Source: Variovorax sp. Sphag1AA
GTDB lineage: Bacteria > Pseudomonadota > Gammaproteobacteria > Burkholderiales > Burkholderiaceae_C
Direction: 5' to 3'
Assembly (NCBI RefSeq): GCF_014192575.1
Contig: NZ_JACHYC010000001.1
Location: 248,001 to 312,000 of the forward strand
DNA: 64,000 nucleotides
Shown: piece after piece, positions 24,389 through 31,438 of the stretch
Layout: each line of letters starts with the position of its first letter
Numbering within the stretch: position 1 is the first letter of the stretch
The notes under the pieces: model-generated
What the model was told of the DNA's origin: nothing
The model's input: only the letters and a program-made list of their open reading frames with translations
The model's database searches: none
Made by a program: the position numbers and the translations under genes

Positions 24389-24849
24389 GGTTTCACCTTC
24401 CACGCAATGCCGTCGACGCGGCCCGCTGAATCGAGCAAGGCGGCGCGATCCCCGTCGGTGAGCATGCCGCCGTGATGCACATAGAGCGCGCAATAAGCGA
24501 TGAAGAACGCGTCTTCGGCGAGCACTTCGAGCGCGTCGCGCGGGTTGAAAGGCAAGGGACGGCGGCGCACCTGGTCGGCGTCGCGCGGGTCATCGACCCA
24601 TGCGCCGAGACGCTTGGCTGCATCGACAAAGGTGCCTCCGTGAATCGCCATGTCGTAGGCCAGCACATCGCCGCCTTTTTCTTGGCAGTTCATGCAGCAG
24701 AAGCCGCCGCGTTCGATGTTGATGCGCATGCTGTCGCTGCCGCCATGGAACTCGCATCGGGTGGTGCGCCAGCGGCCCCAGCCTGTCAGGTCCAGTCCCT
24801 GCGACTCGTAGTAGGCGAGCGGGTCGGGCAGGCGAGAGCGATCGAACAT
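24385..24849 (-). CDS. CHC2 zinc-finger primase-type protein
   Basis: Protein of 154 residues. Residues 25-75 hold the DNA-primase zinc finger: CEFHGGSDSMRINIE and then FCCMNCQEKGGDVLAY, i.e. CxxH...CxxC. The TOPRIM polymerase domain of full primases is absent; the protein ends after a helical region. It may load on single strands or mark priming sites for the neighbouring ATPase. It shares one base with the stop of the upstream gene and 4 nt with the downstream one. Confidence 0.78.
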   Translation of the reverse strand: MFDRSRLPDPLAYYESQGLDLTGWGRWRTTRCEFHGGSDSMRINIERGGFCCMNCQEKGGDVLAYDMAIHGGTFVDAAKRLGAWVDDPRDADQVRRRPLPFNPRDALEVLAEDAFFIAYCALYVHHGGMLTDGDRAALLDSAGRVDGIAWKVKP

Positions 24850-25310
24850 CACTGTCCCGGCTTCAGGCCGCCTGCGCGCTGCACTGCCTCGGTCTCTTCC
24901 ACCACACGAAGCACGCGGCGCCACCACCACGGCGGCGCATTGGCGTCCGCATCCTCATCCGGCCCGAGTTCGAAGTCAGCCTGCCAGCACAGAGCCAGCG
25001 CGCGCGCCATGCGCTCCTTCGTGAAGGGCATCAGCCGTGCGTAAACGGTCAGCAGTTCCAGATTGCCGAAGCGGCTCGACGGCAGGTGTTCCCAGAACCC
25101 GTCCCGCTGCACAACCCGCACGTGGGGCAGGCCCCAATCGGTGGGAAATTCGCTCATCTCTTCGAGGAGATAGTCGCGCGACGGATGGGCCTCGAAGAAT
25201 GCTTCCCAGCGTCTGCGCGCCTGCAACATGTCGCGTTCCATGGTGCGCATGGACGATTCGCGGTCGGCCTCCCGCGCTTGGGCCAAGAGCTTTTCGAGCG
25301 GGGCGATCAT
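24849..25310 (-). CDS. Unknown element protein
   Basis: Protein of 153 residues from ATG 25310. The first 45 residues are a charged helix (LAQAREADRESSMRTMERDM). After it come several aromatic segments (WEAFFEAHPSRDYLLEEM, DGFWEHLPSSRFGNLELL) and a Trp cluster (PPWWWRRVLRVVEE). No known domain was recognised. Its ATGA overlap with the 48-residue gene upstream and 1-nt contact with the primase gene place it in the replication operon. Confidence 0.6.
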   Translation of the reverse strand: MIAPLEKLLAQAREADRESSMRTMERDMLQARRRWEAFFEAHPSRDYLLEEMSEFPTDWGLPHVRVVQRDGFWEHLPSSRFGNLELLTVYARLMPFTKERMARALALCWQADFELGPDEDADANAPPWWWRRVLRVVEETEAVQRAGGLKPGQ

Positions 25311-25453
25311 GGCCGCACCTCGCGTTGTTGTTGGAGTGCAGAACGTGCTTGGCGCTCGCGTTCTGCTACTCGCTCCCTCTTGCCGAGTCGCCGCGACTTG
25401 CGCGCGGGCGGCTGCGGAAGATAATCGCGGCGATCGAGGTTGCTGCTCTGCAT
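25307..25453 (-). CDS. 48-residue basic protein
   Basis: ATG at 25453 follows AAGGAGACCACC, one of the best ribosome sites in the element, and the stop overlaps the next start (ATGA). The product is strongly basic (PARKSRRLGKRERVAERERQ) and ends SALQQQREVRP. No family recognised; a DNA-binding or operon-leader role is possible. Confidence 0.55.
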   Translation of the reverse strand: MQSSNLDRRDYLPQPPARKSRRLGKRERVAERERQARSALQQQREVRP

Positions 25454-25545
25454 GGTGGTCTCCTTGATTGGCGCGATTCAGCCCGCGCCGGTTTGTGGAA
25501 CTTGGAAACGCCGGGACCGGGTAAGCCGACCGGCGTTTTGTTTCG

Positions 25546-25893
25546 TCAGGCGGGCGCAGTCGCTTTTTCGTGCGACTTGGCACGGGCGCGAACTACGCCC
25601 TGAGATTCGGCTTGTTTGCGCAGGTGCTCGCGCACCTGCCACGCAACCCAGCGGCGATCACGCTCGCCGTGACGAATCGGAGGCGGGAAAGCACCGGCGG
25701 CGATCTTGCGATCAAGCGTCGAGACGCTGTCGCCCGTGAGCGCCTGTACCGTGGCGCTCGTCAGCAGGGCGTCATCGATGTCGAGCAAGGCAAGCGGCTG
25801 CTTGCGGTCGCTCTTGTGAAAGCGCGGGCCACCGGGCGAGGGCTGCACCGTGCCAGATTTGCGGGGGGCGTTTACGGCTTGCATCATGGGCAT
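25546..25893 (-). CDS. AlpA-family DNA-binding regulator / excisionase
   Basis: Protein of 115 residues. Residues about 40-95 follow the AlpA pattern: LLTSATVQALTGDSVSTLDR, then AGAFPPPIRHGERDRRWVAWQVREHL. In P4-like elements AlpA controls integrase or excision and switches on replication genes. N-terminal residues 1-35 are basic and disordered. In-frame ATGs at 25893, 25887 and 25884 leave the start open. A strong nested palindrome upstream (25923-25966) could be its control site. Confidence 0.82.
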   Translation of the reverse strand: MPMMQAVNAPRKSGTVQPSPGGPRFHKSDRKQPLALLDIDDALLTSATVQALTGDSVSTLDRKIAAGAFPPPIRHGERDRRWVAWQVREHLRKQAESQGVVRARAKSHEKATAPA

Positions 25894-25922
25894 GCATTGA
25901 AATGCGCTGCCCGGCTTTGCGT

Positions 25923-25966
25923 AAGGGGGAACAATGGCCTGCGACGCGGGCCATTTTTTCCCCCTT
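25923..25966. repeat. Nested inverted repeat between two element genes
   Basis: Outer arms AAGGGGGAA (25923-25931) and TTCCCCCTT (25958-25966), inner arms AATGGCC (25933-25939) and GGCCATT (25949-25955). It lies between the stop of the gene at 25972 and the AlpA start, so it may be an operator, an RNA hairpin that separates the two transcripts, or both. There is no T-run after it on the minus strand. Confidence 0.7.
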
Positions 25967-25971
25967 GGAAC

Positions 25972-26604
25972 TTAACCCTGCTTTTTTCGAGACGAGGCGG
26001 GCAAAAGCTCGCGAAGCTCTTTTGGATCAGTCACCAGAGGGCGCACGCCGCAGGCTTCGAGAATCTGAACGACGAGCTTGCGATGCCGTGGCATCCCGCC
26101 AAGGCGTTCGAATACGTCGAGCATCAGTTTGTCTCGGGGTGCTTGTTTGCGACGCCCTCGCTTTGCATCGAGAGTGCCAAGCGTCTCTTCGCGCTTCCGT
26201 AGTGCCGGAATGGCGATCACAAGCGCCATCGTGCCGAGCTTGAGGCACTCATCGAAGTCGAGCGCTGTCGTGCCGGCTGTGCGGATTCTGAGTTCCGCCA
26301 TCGTGTCGGCGCTGTAGGCGTCTCGGTTGAGTGCGGGAAGCGCATCTTCAAGAGCCTTGCGATTGCGCACGACATGAGCAATTTCGTCGGCGAGCGTGCT
26401 CGGATTGCCTTTCGCGAATTCCAACCAATGACGGTACTCGCCGAGCCGCGACTTTAGCCATGGAGTGAAGTCGGATGCATCCACTTCGGGCGGCAGCATG
26501 TGCTCGATAGTGTCTGGAATCCGCTCGTCGATCCACGGCACGGGCGCATAGGTTGCCCGCTTGGATTTCGGCTCCGCCGGTCCTTCGGCGGGTGGCTTGC
26601 TCAT
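25972..26604 (-). CDS. Unknown element protein following integrase
   Basis: Protein of 210 residues. It is mixed helical with PWIDERIPDTIEHMLPPE near the start, FTPWLKSRLGEYRHWLEFAKG, and a basic C-terminal part (AKRGRRKQAPRDKLMLDVFERLG). No transmembrane span or known motif. Its start overlaps the integrase stop by 4 nt, so it is co-translated with integrase. I do not recognise it. Confidence 0.65.
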   Translation of the reverse strand: MSKPPAEGPAEPKSKRATYAPVPWIDERIPDTIEHMLPPEVDASDFTPWLKSRLGEYRHWLEFAKGNPSTLADEIAHVVRNRKALEDALPALNRDAYSADTMAELRIRTAGTTALDFDECLKLGTMALVIAIPALRKREETLGTLDAKRGRRKQAPRDKLMLDVFERLGGMPRHRKLVVQILEACGVRPLVTDPKELRELLPASSRKKQG

Positions 26605-27854
26605 GCCTTGCGACGTTTGAGTGGAACGACCCGACCGCCTTCGCGCAGGCGGTCAAGGTATGCGCCCCAAACGCGCATGGCCTCGATACGCTGCTTCGTC
26701 CACGTCGTTCTGTCGTAGGCGCTTCCCAGCGGATTGGCCTTGCCATGCCCGAGCAGTTCTTCGAGCACGGCTTCGGGAATGTTGTGATGCTCGGCCAGGA
26801 CCGTGCGGGCCATCGCACGGAAGCCGTGCGCGGTCATCTCGTCCTTGCTGTAGCCGAGGCGTCGCAACGCGGCGTTCACCGTTCCATCGCTCATCGGGCG
26901 CTCGCCCGTGCGCTCGCTCGGAAAGACGTAGACGCCGCCGCCCGTGAGGTTTTCGAGTCGACGTAGGCACTCGATCGCCTGCGGCGAAAGTGGAATCACA
27001 TGGGGCTTGCCTTGCACCTTGGCGCGCAGGGTCCGCTTCATTTCGTGACTCGGGATCGAGATCGTCTCTTTGTCGAAATTGATCCATGCCCATTGAAGCC
27101 CGCGAATATTCCCGGGCCGCTGGAAGAGCAGGGCGGAAAGCAAGAGCGCTTCCCGCGTGATGGCGCGCCCGTGGTAGCCGTGGATCGCGCGGATCAGTTC
27201 GGGCAGGCGCTCGACATCAGTCACAGCGCCGTAGCTCTTTTGAATCGGCGCACGGATGGCTCCGCGCAGGTCGACCGAAACATCCCGCTCGGCCCGCCCG
27301 GTTTGCACGGCATAGCGCAACGTCTGGCTCGCGTACTGGCGCAGCGAGGTCGCGGTCTCGTGCTTGCCCTGCGCCTCGACCACGGTCAGTGGCGCGAGCA
27401 AGATCGGCGCGGTGATTTGCGCCACCGGCATGCCGCCGATGCGAGGGAAGAGGTGTCGCGTCTGCATCGCGAGCCATTTCTCGCGGTGCGCCTCCTGCCA
27501 CCCGAGAGGGTTGCGCTCGTGCAGTTCTCGCGCGATGGCCTCATAGGTTTGCACCGACGCTGTGCGAGCGCTCTCTCGCTCGACCTCGCGCTGTTGCTGC
27601 GGGTCCATGCCGTCACGAAGCAGCGCCTTCGCCTTGTCGCGAGCGGCACGTGCTTCAGCGAGCCCGCATTGCGGATAGGGGCCGATCCCATGACGGCGCT
27701 CGACGCCGGAATGGCGGTACTTCATGTACCAAAACCGGGACCCGCCCGTCGTGGTTTCGAGATACAGGCCACCGCCGTCGAAGAGCTTGCCCGGTTTGGC
27801 TGCTTGACACTGACGGGCGGTCAGAGGGGTGACGGTCTTGGGCATTGGGGGCAC
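26601..27854 (-). CDS. P4-type tyrosine integrase
   Basis: Protein of 417 residues. The N-terminal 90 residues are the DUF4102 arm-binding domain (AKPGKLFDGGGLYLETT, then FWYMKYRHSG). The catalytic domain shows Arg in FQRPGNIRGLQW (about 245), HGFRAMAR (about 340), LGHG and the nucleophile Tyr in SAYDRTTW (about 379). It recombines the tRNA-Gly attachment site. It starts 189 nt from the tRNA and reads away from it, into the element. Confidence 0.93.
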   Translation of the reverse strand: MPPMPKTVTPLTARQCQAAKPGKLFDGGGLYLETTTGGSRFWYMKYRHSGVERRHGIGPYPQCGLAEARAARDKAKALLRDGMDPQQQREVERESARTASVQTYEAIARELHERNPLGWQEAHREKWLAMQTRHLFPRIGGMPVAQITAPILLAPLTVVEAQGKHETATSLRQYASQTLRYAVQTGRAERDVSVDLRGAIRAPIQKSYGAVTDVERLPELIRAIHGYHGRAITREALLLSALLFQRPGNIRGLQWAWINFDKETISIPSHEMKRTLRAKVQGKPHVIPLSPQAIECLRRLENLTGGGVYVFPSERTGERPMSDGTVNAALRRLGYSKDEMTAHGFRAMARTVLAEHHNIPEAVLEELLGHGKANPLGSAYDRTTWTKQRIEAMRVWGAYLDRLREGGRVVPLKRRKA

Positions 27855-27865
27855 TCCTGCGCCGG

Positions 27866-27933
27866 TTTTGGGGGCGTAACTCCGAGGTTTGGGGGCGTAA
27901 CTGCCTCCGCGCCCCCATCTACGCCCCCAAAAG
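27866..27933. repeat. Right arm-type integrase sites
   Basis: TTTTGGGGGCGTAACT (27866-27881), GTTTGGGGGCGTAACT (27887-27902) and, inverted, TACGCCCCCAAAAG (27920-27933). They lie just upstream of the integrase start and share their core with the sites at the left end, as expected for DUF4102-domain binding. Confidence 0.7.
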
Positions 27934-27995
27934 TTCTGAAAATCGGTGATGCGCCGTGCACCGCCGTGCTGCCCCGATTATCGCGCTTTCCCAAT

Positions 27996-28018
27996 GAAAA
28001 AGGCCCCGAATGGGGCCT
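27996..28018 (-). terminator. Rho-independent terminator for tRNA-Gly transcript
   Basis: On the minus strand AGGCCCC-ATTC-GGGGCCT is followed by TTTTT. It lies about 25 nt beyond the tRNA 3' end and inside the element, so the element supplies a terminator for the restored tRNA gene and shields its integrase from tRNA transcription. Confidence 0.75.
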
Positions 28019-28043
28019 CGTGATGCTCAATGAATATGTGTTT

Positions 28044-28066
28044 TGGAGCGGGCGAAGGGAATCGAA
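28044..28066. repeat. Right attachment site (attR core), part of tRNA-Gly
   Basis: Same 23 bases as 16839-16861. It starts exactly at the encoded CCA end of tRNA-Gly and reaches into the T loop, so the element's copy rebuilds the tRNA 3' end. Confidence 0.9.
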
Positions 28067-28117
28067 CCCTCGTATGAAGCTTGGGAAGCTGCCGTTCTAC
28101 CATTGAACTACGCCCGC
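28044..28117 (-). tRNA. tRNA-Gly (anticodon CCC)
   Basis: A full cloverleaf can be folded: acceptor GCGGGCG pairs with CGCCCGC, D arm GTTC...GAAC, anticodon stem GCAGC/GCTTC (one C-U mismatch) around TTCCCAA, T arm GAGGG-TTCGATT-CCCTT, and an encoded CCA. The 3' 23 nt are the attachment site of the integrated element. Confidence 0.93.
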
Positions 28118-28216
28118 GTCGGATGCGGATTCTAGCGCGGCTGCTCGCCGCGCTCAGAAGCGATCAAGCACGATGGGCTGCCACAGGAAGTGGCCGTTCG
28201 AAGCCGCGCGTGCGAG

Positions 28217-28246
28217 TTGGCCTTGTCGCAGCGAAGGCCGCATAAT
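28217..28246 (+). promoter_or_regulatory. Possible sigma-70 promoter for the GT-C-like gene
   Basis: TTGGCC (28217-28222) and CATAAT (28241-28246) with an 18-nt gap, about 85 nt before the start codon at 28332. Matches are partial. Confidence 0.3.
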
Positions 28247-28331
28247 CTGCCGCCTTGTTCAGTCCGACGACGAGCTTCGGGCATGCAACTGGCGCCCATC
28301 CTTCCGTTAGACCTTCTTCGTTCTGGAGAGC

Positions 28332-30122
28332 ATGCAGACAGCATTCGACCATTTCCGCTCGCAATCGACCCCGCGCCGCGCTTTCGCGCTGGCTGCTCTT
28401 GCAGGTGTGGTCCTTCTGTCCAACGCATTCGCTGTCCACTATGTCTTGCAGGAGCGTGCCGTCTACTTCTGGGACTGGGCGGGCTACTGGATCCGATTCA
28501 TCGACGTCAGTTCGGACCTGCTTGAGCAGCCGCTGCGTACCCTGCGAGGGATCCTGGTCTCGATTCGAGGCGAGGACTACAACTCCCTGGTCATCGTCCC
28601 GCTGATTCCCATGGAATGGGTCTTCGGGCCCGGCCGCCTGGCCTACGTCCTGGCCATCGTCAACATGTCGCTGCTGCCAAGCGCGTTCATGCTGGCCTGG
28701 TTGCCCTGGCGTGGCTTGCCGCCTCGAACCGACAAGCCGCTCGCGGACCTGGCCTTGGCCACGGCATGCGTTGCGACGATGCACGTGATGTGGATTCCAG
28801 TGCTTCGCGGCCTACCGGACATTCTGGGCTTGTTCGTCATCGGGCTTGTCCTGCGGGTTCACTTTTCCGCCCCGCTCGCCGAGCAGAAGATGCGTCAACT
28901 CATCACGACTGGCCTCCTGCTGTGCCTGCTAGTTCTTGTCCGGCGCTGGTATCTGTTCTGGGTCGTGTCCTTTTTTCCGGCGCTCGCACTGGCGCAAGGC
29001 TTTGCGATCCATCGGCAGGATGGCGGTCTGCGGTGGCGCAGCAGCGGGGGCGCAGCGCACAAGGCAATCATCATCGGGCTGACTTTTGCGGGTGCGATGG
29101 CTGTCATCGCGACACCGTTGGTTCTTCGGATCCTGCGCACTGACTATGCGGACATCTATTCTGCGTATCGCTACAGCACGTCCATCACCGAGGTTGCGCA
29201 GAGGCTGTTCGCCTATTTCGGATGGAGCCTCCTCGCCTGCGGGCTGGTCGGGTTGGTATTGCTCTGGCGGCGCCAGGAAACCCGGACCTTTGCGATCTTC
29301 CTGCTGGTTCAGCCGGTCATCATCTTCTGCCTGTTTGCGCGAACCCAGGACTTTGGCGTGCAGCACTATTACCTGCTCACGCCTTCGGTCGGGATAGGCA
29401 TCGCCGCATTGGTCCTGTGGCTGTGCGCACAGATCAGGAAGAAGATATGGACTTCGCTTCTTGCATTGGCGCTCGTCTTCGTCTGCACGATTGCAGGGTC
29501 GCTCCTTGTCTTCCTATCTTCCAGGATGGACAAATCGACGGCAGCTTCTGTTCTTGCTTTCTCTTCCACCACCATCAGCAACGCTTCAAGTCCCTTGGGT
29601 GCTCTGGTGACGACGGCCCGCTTCCCTCCAATGCTCAGGAACGATCTGGCCGAATTCGACCGCCTGTTGAGCGACGTGGTGGATCATGGAAAGGGAACGG
29701 TCTACGTGGTCGCCAGTTCGACGGTGCTCAACTCGAACATGATGGCAGTGGCCTGCCGGACTTCAGGACGGCCGCCGGAATCTTGCGCACGGCTCCTTCC
29801 CACGAAGGATGTCGACAAGCGTGACGGATTTCCCCATGGGTTTGTCCGCGCAGACACCGTATTGGTCGCCGTGCCGACGCAATATCACCTGCGTCCGGAA
29901 GACCAGCAGGTAATCGGTTTGCTGGCAAGGGACATGACGGAAGGCCGCGGTGTGGGGGCTGCTTTCCGGCGATTGCCGAACGAATACAGGCTCGAGAATG
30001 GTGTCGCTGTCTACGTCTACGCGCGTTCCCGAGCATTCGAGCCGGCGGAACTGCAAGCGCTGAGCCGCGAATTCATCGAACACTATCCGGGCCTGGGCAA
30101 GACCTTCAGTGAGGTCGAATAG
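28332..30122 (+). CDS. Polytopic GT-C-like membrane protein
   Basis: Protein of 596 residues with about 10-12 transmembrane segments (AFALAALAGVVLLSNAFAV, LAYVLAIVNMSLLPSAFMLA and more) and a soluble C-terminal part of about 180 residues (KGTVYVVASSTVLNSNM, RADTVLVAVPTQYHL). An early loop has WDWAGYWIRFID, like the acidic first periplasmic loop of GT-C enzymes that use polyprenyl-linked sugars. I therefore infer a glycosyltransferase or sugar-modifying role in the inner membrane. It begins a group of surface-polysaccharide genes next to the tRNA. Confidence 0.6.
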   Translation: MQTAFDHFRSQSTPRRAFALAALAGVVLLSNAFAVHYVLQERAVYFWDWAGYWIRFIDVSSDLLEQPLRTLRGILVSIRGEDYNSLVIVPLIPMEWVFGPGRLAYVLAIVNMSLLPSAFMLAWLPWRGLPPRTDKPLADLALATACVATMHVMWIPVLRGLPDILGLFVIGLVLRVHFSAPLAEQKMRQLITTGLLLCLLVLVRRWYLFWVVSFFPALALAQGFAIHRQDGGLRWRSSGGAAHKAIIIGLTFAGAMAVIATPLVLRILRTDYADIYSAYRYSTSITEVAQRLFAYFGWSLLACGLVGLVLLWRRQETRTFAIFLLVQPVIIFCLFARTQDFGVQHYYLLTPSVGIGIAALVLWLCAQIRKKIWTSLLALALVFVCTIAGSLLVFLSSRMDKSTAASVLAFSSTTISNASSPLGALVTTARFPPMLRNDLAEFDRLLSDVVDHGKGTVYVVASSTVLNSNMMAVACRTSGRPPESCARLLPTKDVDKRDGFPHGFVRADTVLVAVPTQYHLRPEDQQVIGLLARDMTEGRGVGAAFRRLPNEYRLENGVAVYVYARSRAFEPAELQALSREFIEHYPGLGKTFSEVE

Positions 30123-30155
30123 GGACAGGCTTCAGAAGCGGAACGCGACGGATCG

Positions 30156-31286
30156 TCATTTGCGAGTCGAGACGTCACTTCGCATCTGTACTGGCGCCAC
30201 GAGTCCCGGGGTGCGCTTCCGTGCGTCCTTGAGCTTCAGGAAGGGCGTTTCGATCAGCCAGTAGCTCAAAGTCGCGGCCACGATGGCCTGCAAGATGTTG
30301 AGTGGAAAGCCCAGCGTCACCGGTGAATGCTCGGACAGGAACAACTGCTGCCACAGATACAAGCTGTACGAAATCGTCCCGATGAACACGAACGGACGCA
30401 GTTTCAACAGCCGCGTGAGCCAGAACTGCTCCATGGATGCGATGCCCATGATGATCAGTCCCACGATCGCTGCGGTCAGAGTGGTTCCGTATGTGGACCA
30501 GTAGCCGCGAAGCAGCCCAGCGAGCACCGGCGTAACGAACACGACCAGCAGGCAGCCGGCGGTCAGCATTGCTGCGCTGTATCGAGAGCTTTCAAGAAAG
30601 GCCTTGATGCGCGACTTGTTGAGCGACACATAGCACCCAACCAGGATCGAGTCGACTCCGGTGTGGAGCATCATCCCAAGCTGCCCCCGGAGGTTTGGCG
30701 CGAGATAGTACGAAGCCACCCTTACTATCGGCACGAAAAGAATGAGTCCGGCCAGGAGCTTGGTGCTGCGTCGATGCAGCAAGAAGATCAGCAGGGGCGG
30801 CCAGAACCAGTAGAACTGCTCTTCGAGCGACAGGCTCCAGAAGTGGCCGAGGTACCACGCTCCGTCGAGGTGTTGTGCGCTGACCGGGCCCAACCCGAGG
30901 GCCTCCGAATAGTTCCACATGTGCAGCGCCGCGAAGGTGAACTGCTGCCACGCGATATCGATCAACTGCCAATGCGAAAGCAGGCCGAGCACGATGATGA
31001 ACGCGTAGAAGGCAGGCCAGATTCTCAGCGTGCGGCGAATGTAGAACTGAAGAAGATCGATGCGCCCGGTCGCTTCCCACTCGGAGTGGAGGATGTTCGT
31101 GATGAGGAAGCCGCTCAGCACGAAGAAGATCTGAACGCCGAGGCCGGCGTCAGAGAGAAATCTCAGCGGATAGAGCCACCCGGTAAACCCGCCTTCCACC
31201 GTAGTGCTGGCATGCCCGAAGACCACCATCATCACGGCGACGCATCGAAGTCCGGTGAGAGCGGGTATGTGTCCCTTCATGCGCAT
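30156..31286 (-). CDS. Acyltransferase family 3 (OafA/NodX-like) membrane protein
   Basis: Protein of 376 residues with ten or so transmembrane spans. The hallmark N-terminus is present: IPALTGLRCVAVMMVVFGHA (His active site region), then LGVQIFFVLSGFLITNIL and FYIRRTLRIWPAFY (Arg-x10-Arg type motif). These enzymes add acetyl or other acyl groups to sugars of O-antigen or exopolysaccharide. There is no SGNH domain at the end. The start may be 31286 or 31280. It converges on the GT-C-like gene with a 33-nt gap. Confidence 0.9.
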   Translation of the reverse strand: MRMKGHIPALTGLRCVAVMMVVFGHASTTVEGGFTGWLYPLRFLSDAGLGVQIFFVLSGFLITNILHSEWEATGRIDLLQFYIRRTLRIWPAFYAFIIVLGLLSHWQLIDIAWQQFTFAALHMWNYSEALGLGPVSAQHLDGAWYLGHFWSLSLEEQFYWFWPPLLIFLLHRRSTKLLAGLILFVPIVRVASYYLAPNLRGQLGMMLHTGVDSILVGCYVSLNKSRIKAFLESSRYSAAMLTAGCLLVVFVTPVLAGLLRGYWSTYGTTLTAAIVGLIIMGIASMEQFWLTRLLKLRPFVFIGTISYSLYLWQQLFLSEHSPVTLGFPLNILQAIVAATLSYWLIETPFLKLKDARKRTPGLVAPVQMRSDVSTRK

Positions 31287-31438
31287 TCCGTGGCGATTGC
31301 TTTGGCGATGCAGAAGGAGCTCTGCAACTGACGGTTACGATTTGACGGACATTAGCACAAATTTAGTACTTTGCTGGCGGGAATTTGAGCGATCTCCATC
31401 GTGGGGATGATCGAATTCCGAAGCCGCAGTGCGGGCTC

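Larger units (their letters stand above)
16839..28066. mobile_element. Integrated phage-satellite-like element in tRNA-Gly, about 11.2 kb
   Basis: Bounded by a 23-bp direct repeat identical to the 3' end of tRNA-Gly. Inside are, from right to left on the minus strand, a P4-type integrase, an unknown protein, AlpA, small proteins, a CHC2 primase fragment-sized protein, a RepA-like ATPase, an iteron region, SSB, a zinc protein, HNH nuclease, unknown proteins and an HK97-like capsid gene. Three plus-strand genes at 19132-20954 look like later cargo. No tail, portal, large terminase or lysis gene was recognised. Satellites of the P4 or capsid-forming PICI kind show integrase, AlpA, primase and sometimes capsid genes, so that is my best reading; a decayed prophage is the alternative. 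Confidence 0.88.

Noticed and set aside
28134..28154. Hairpin AGCGCGGC/GCCGCGCT upstream of tRNA-Gly as a terminator
   Set aside because: No T-run on either strand and it overlaps a TAGAAT that may be the tRNA -10 box; function unclear.
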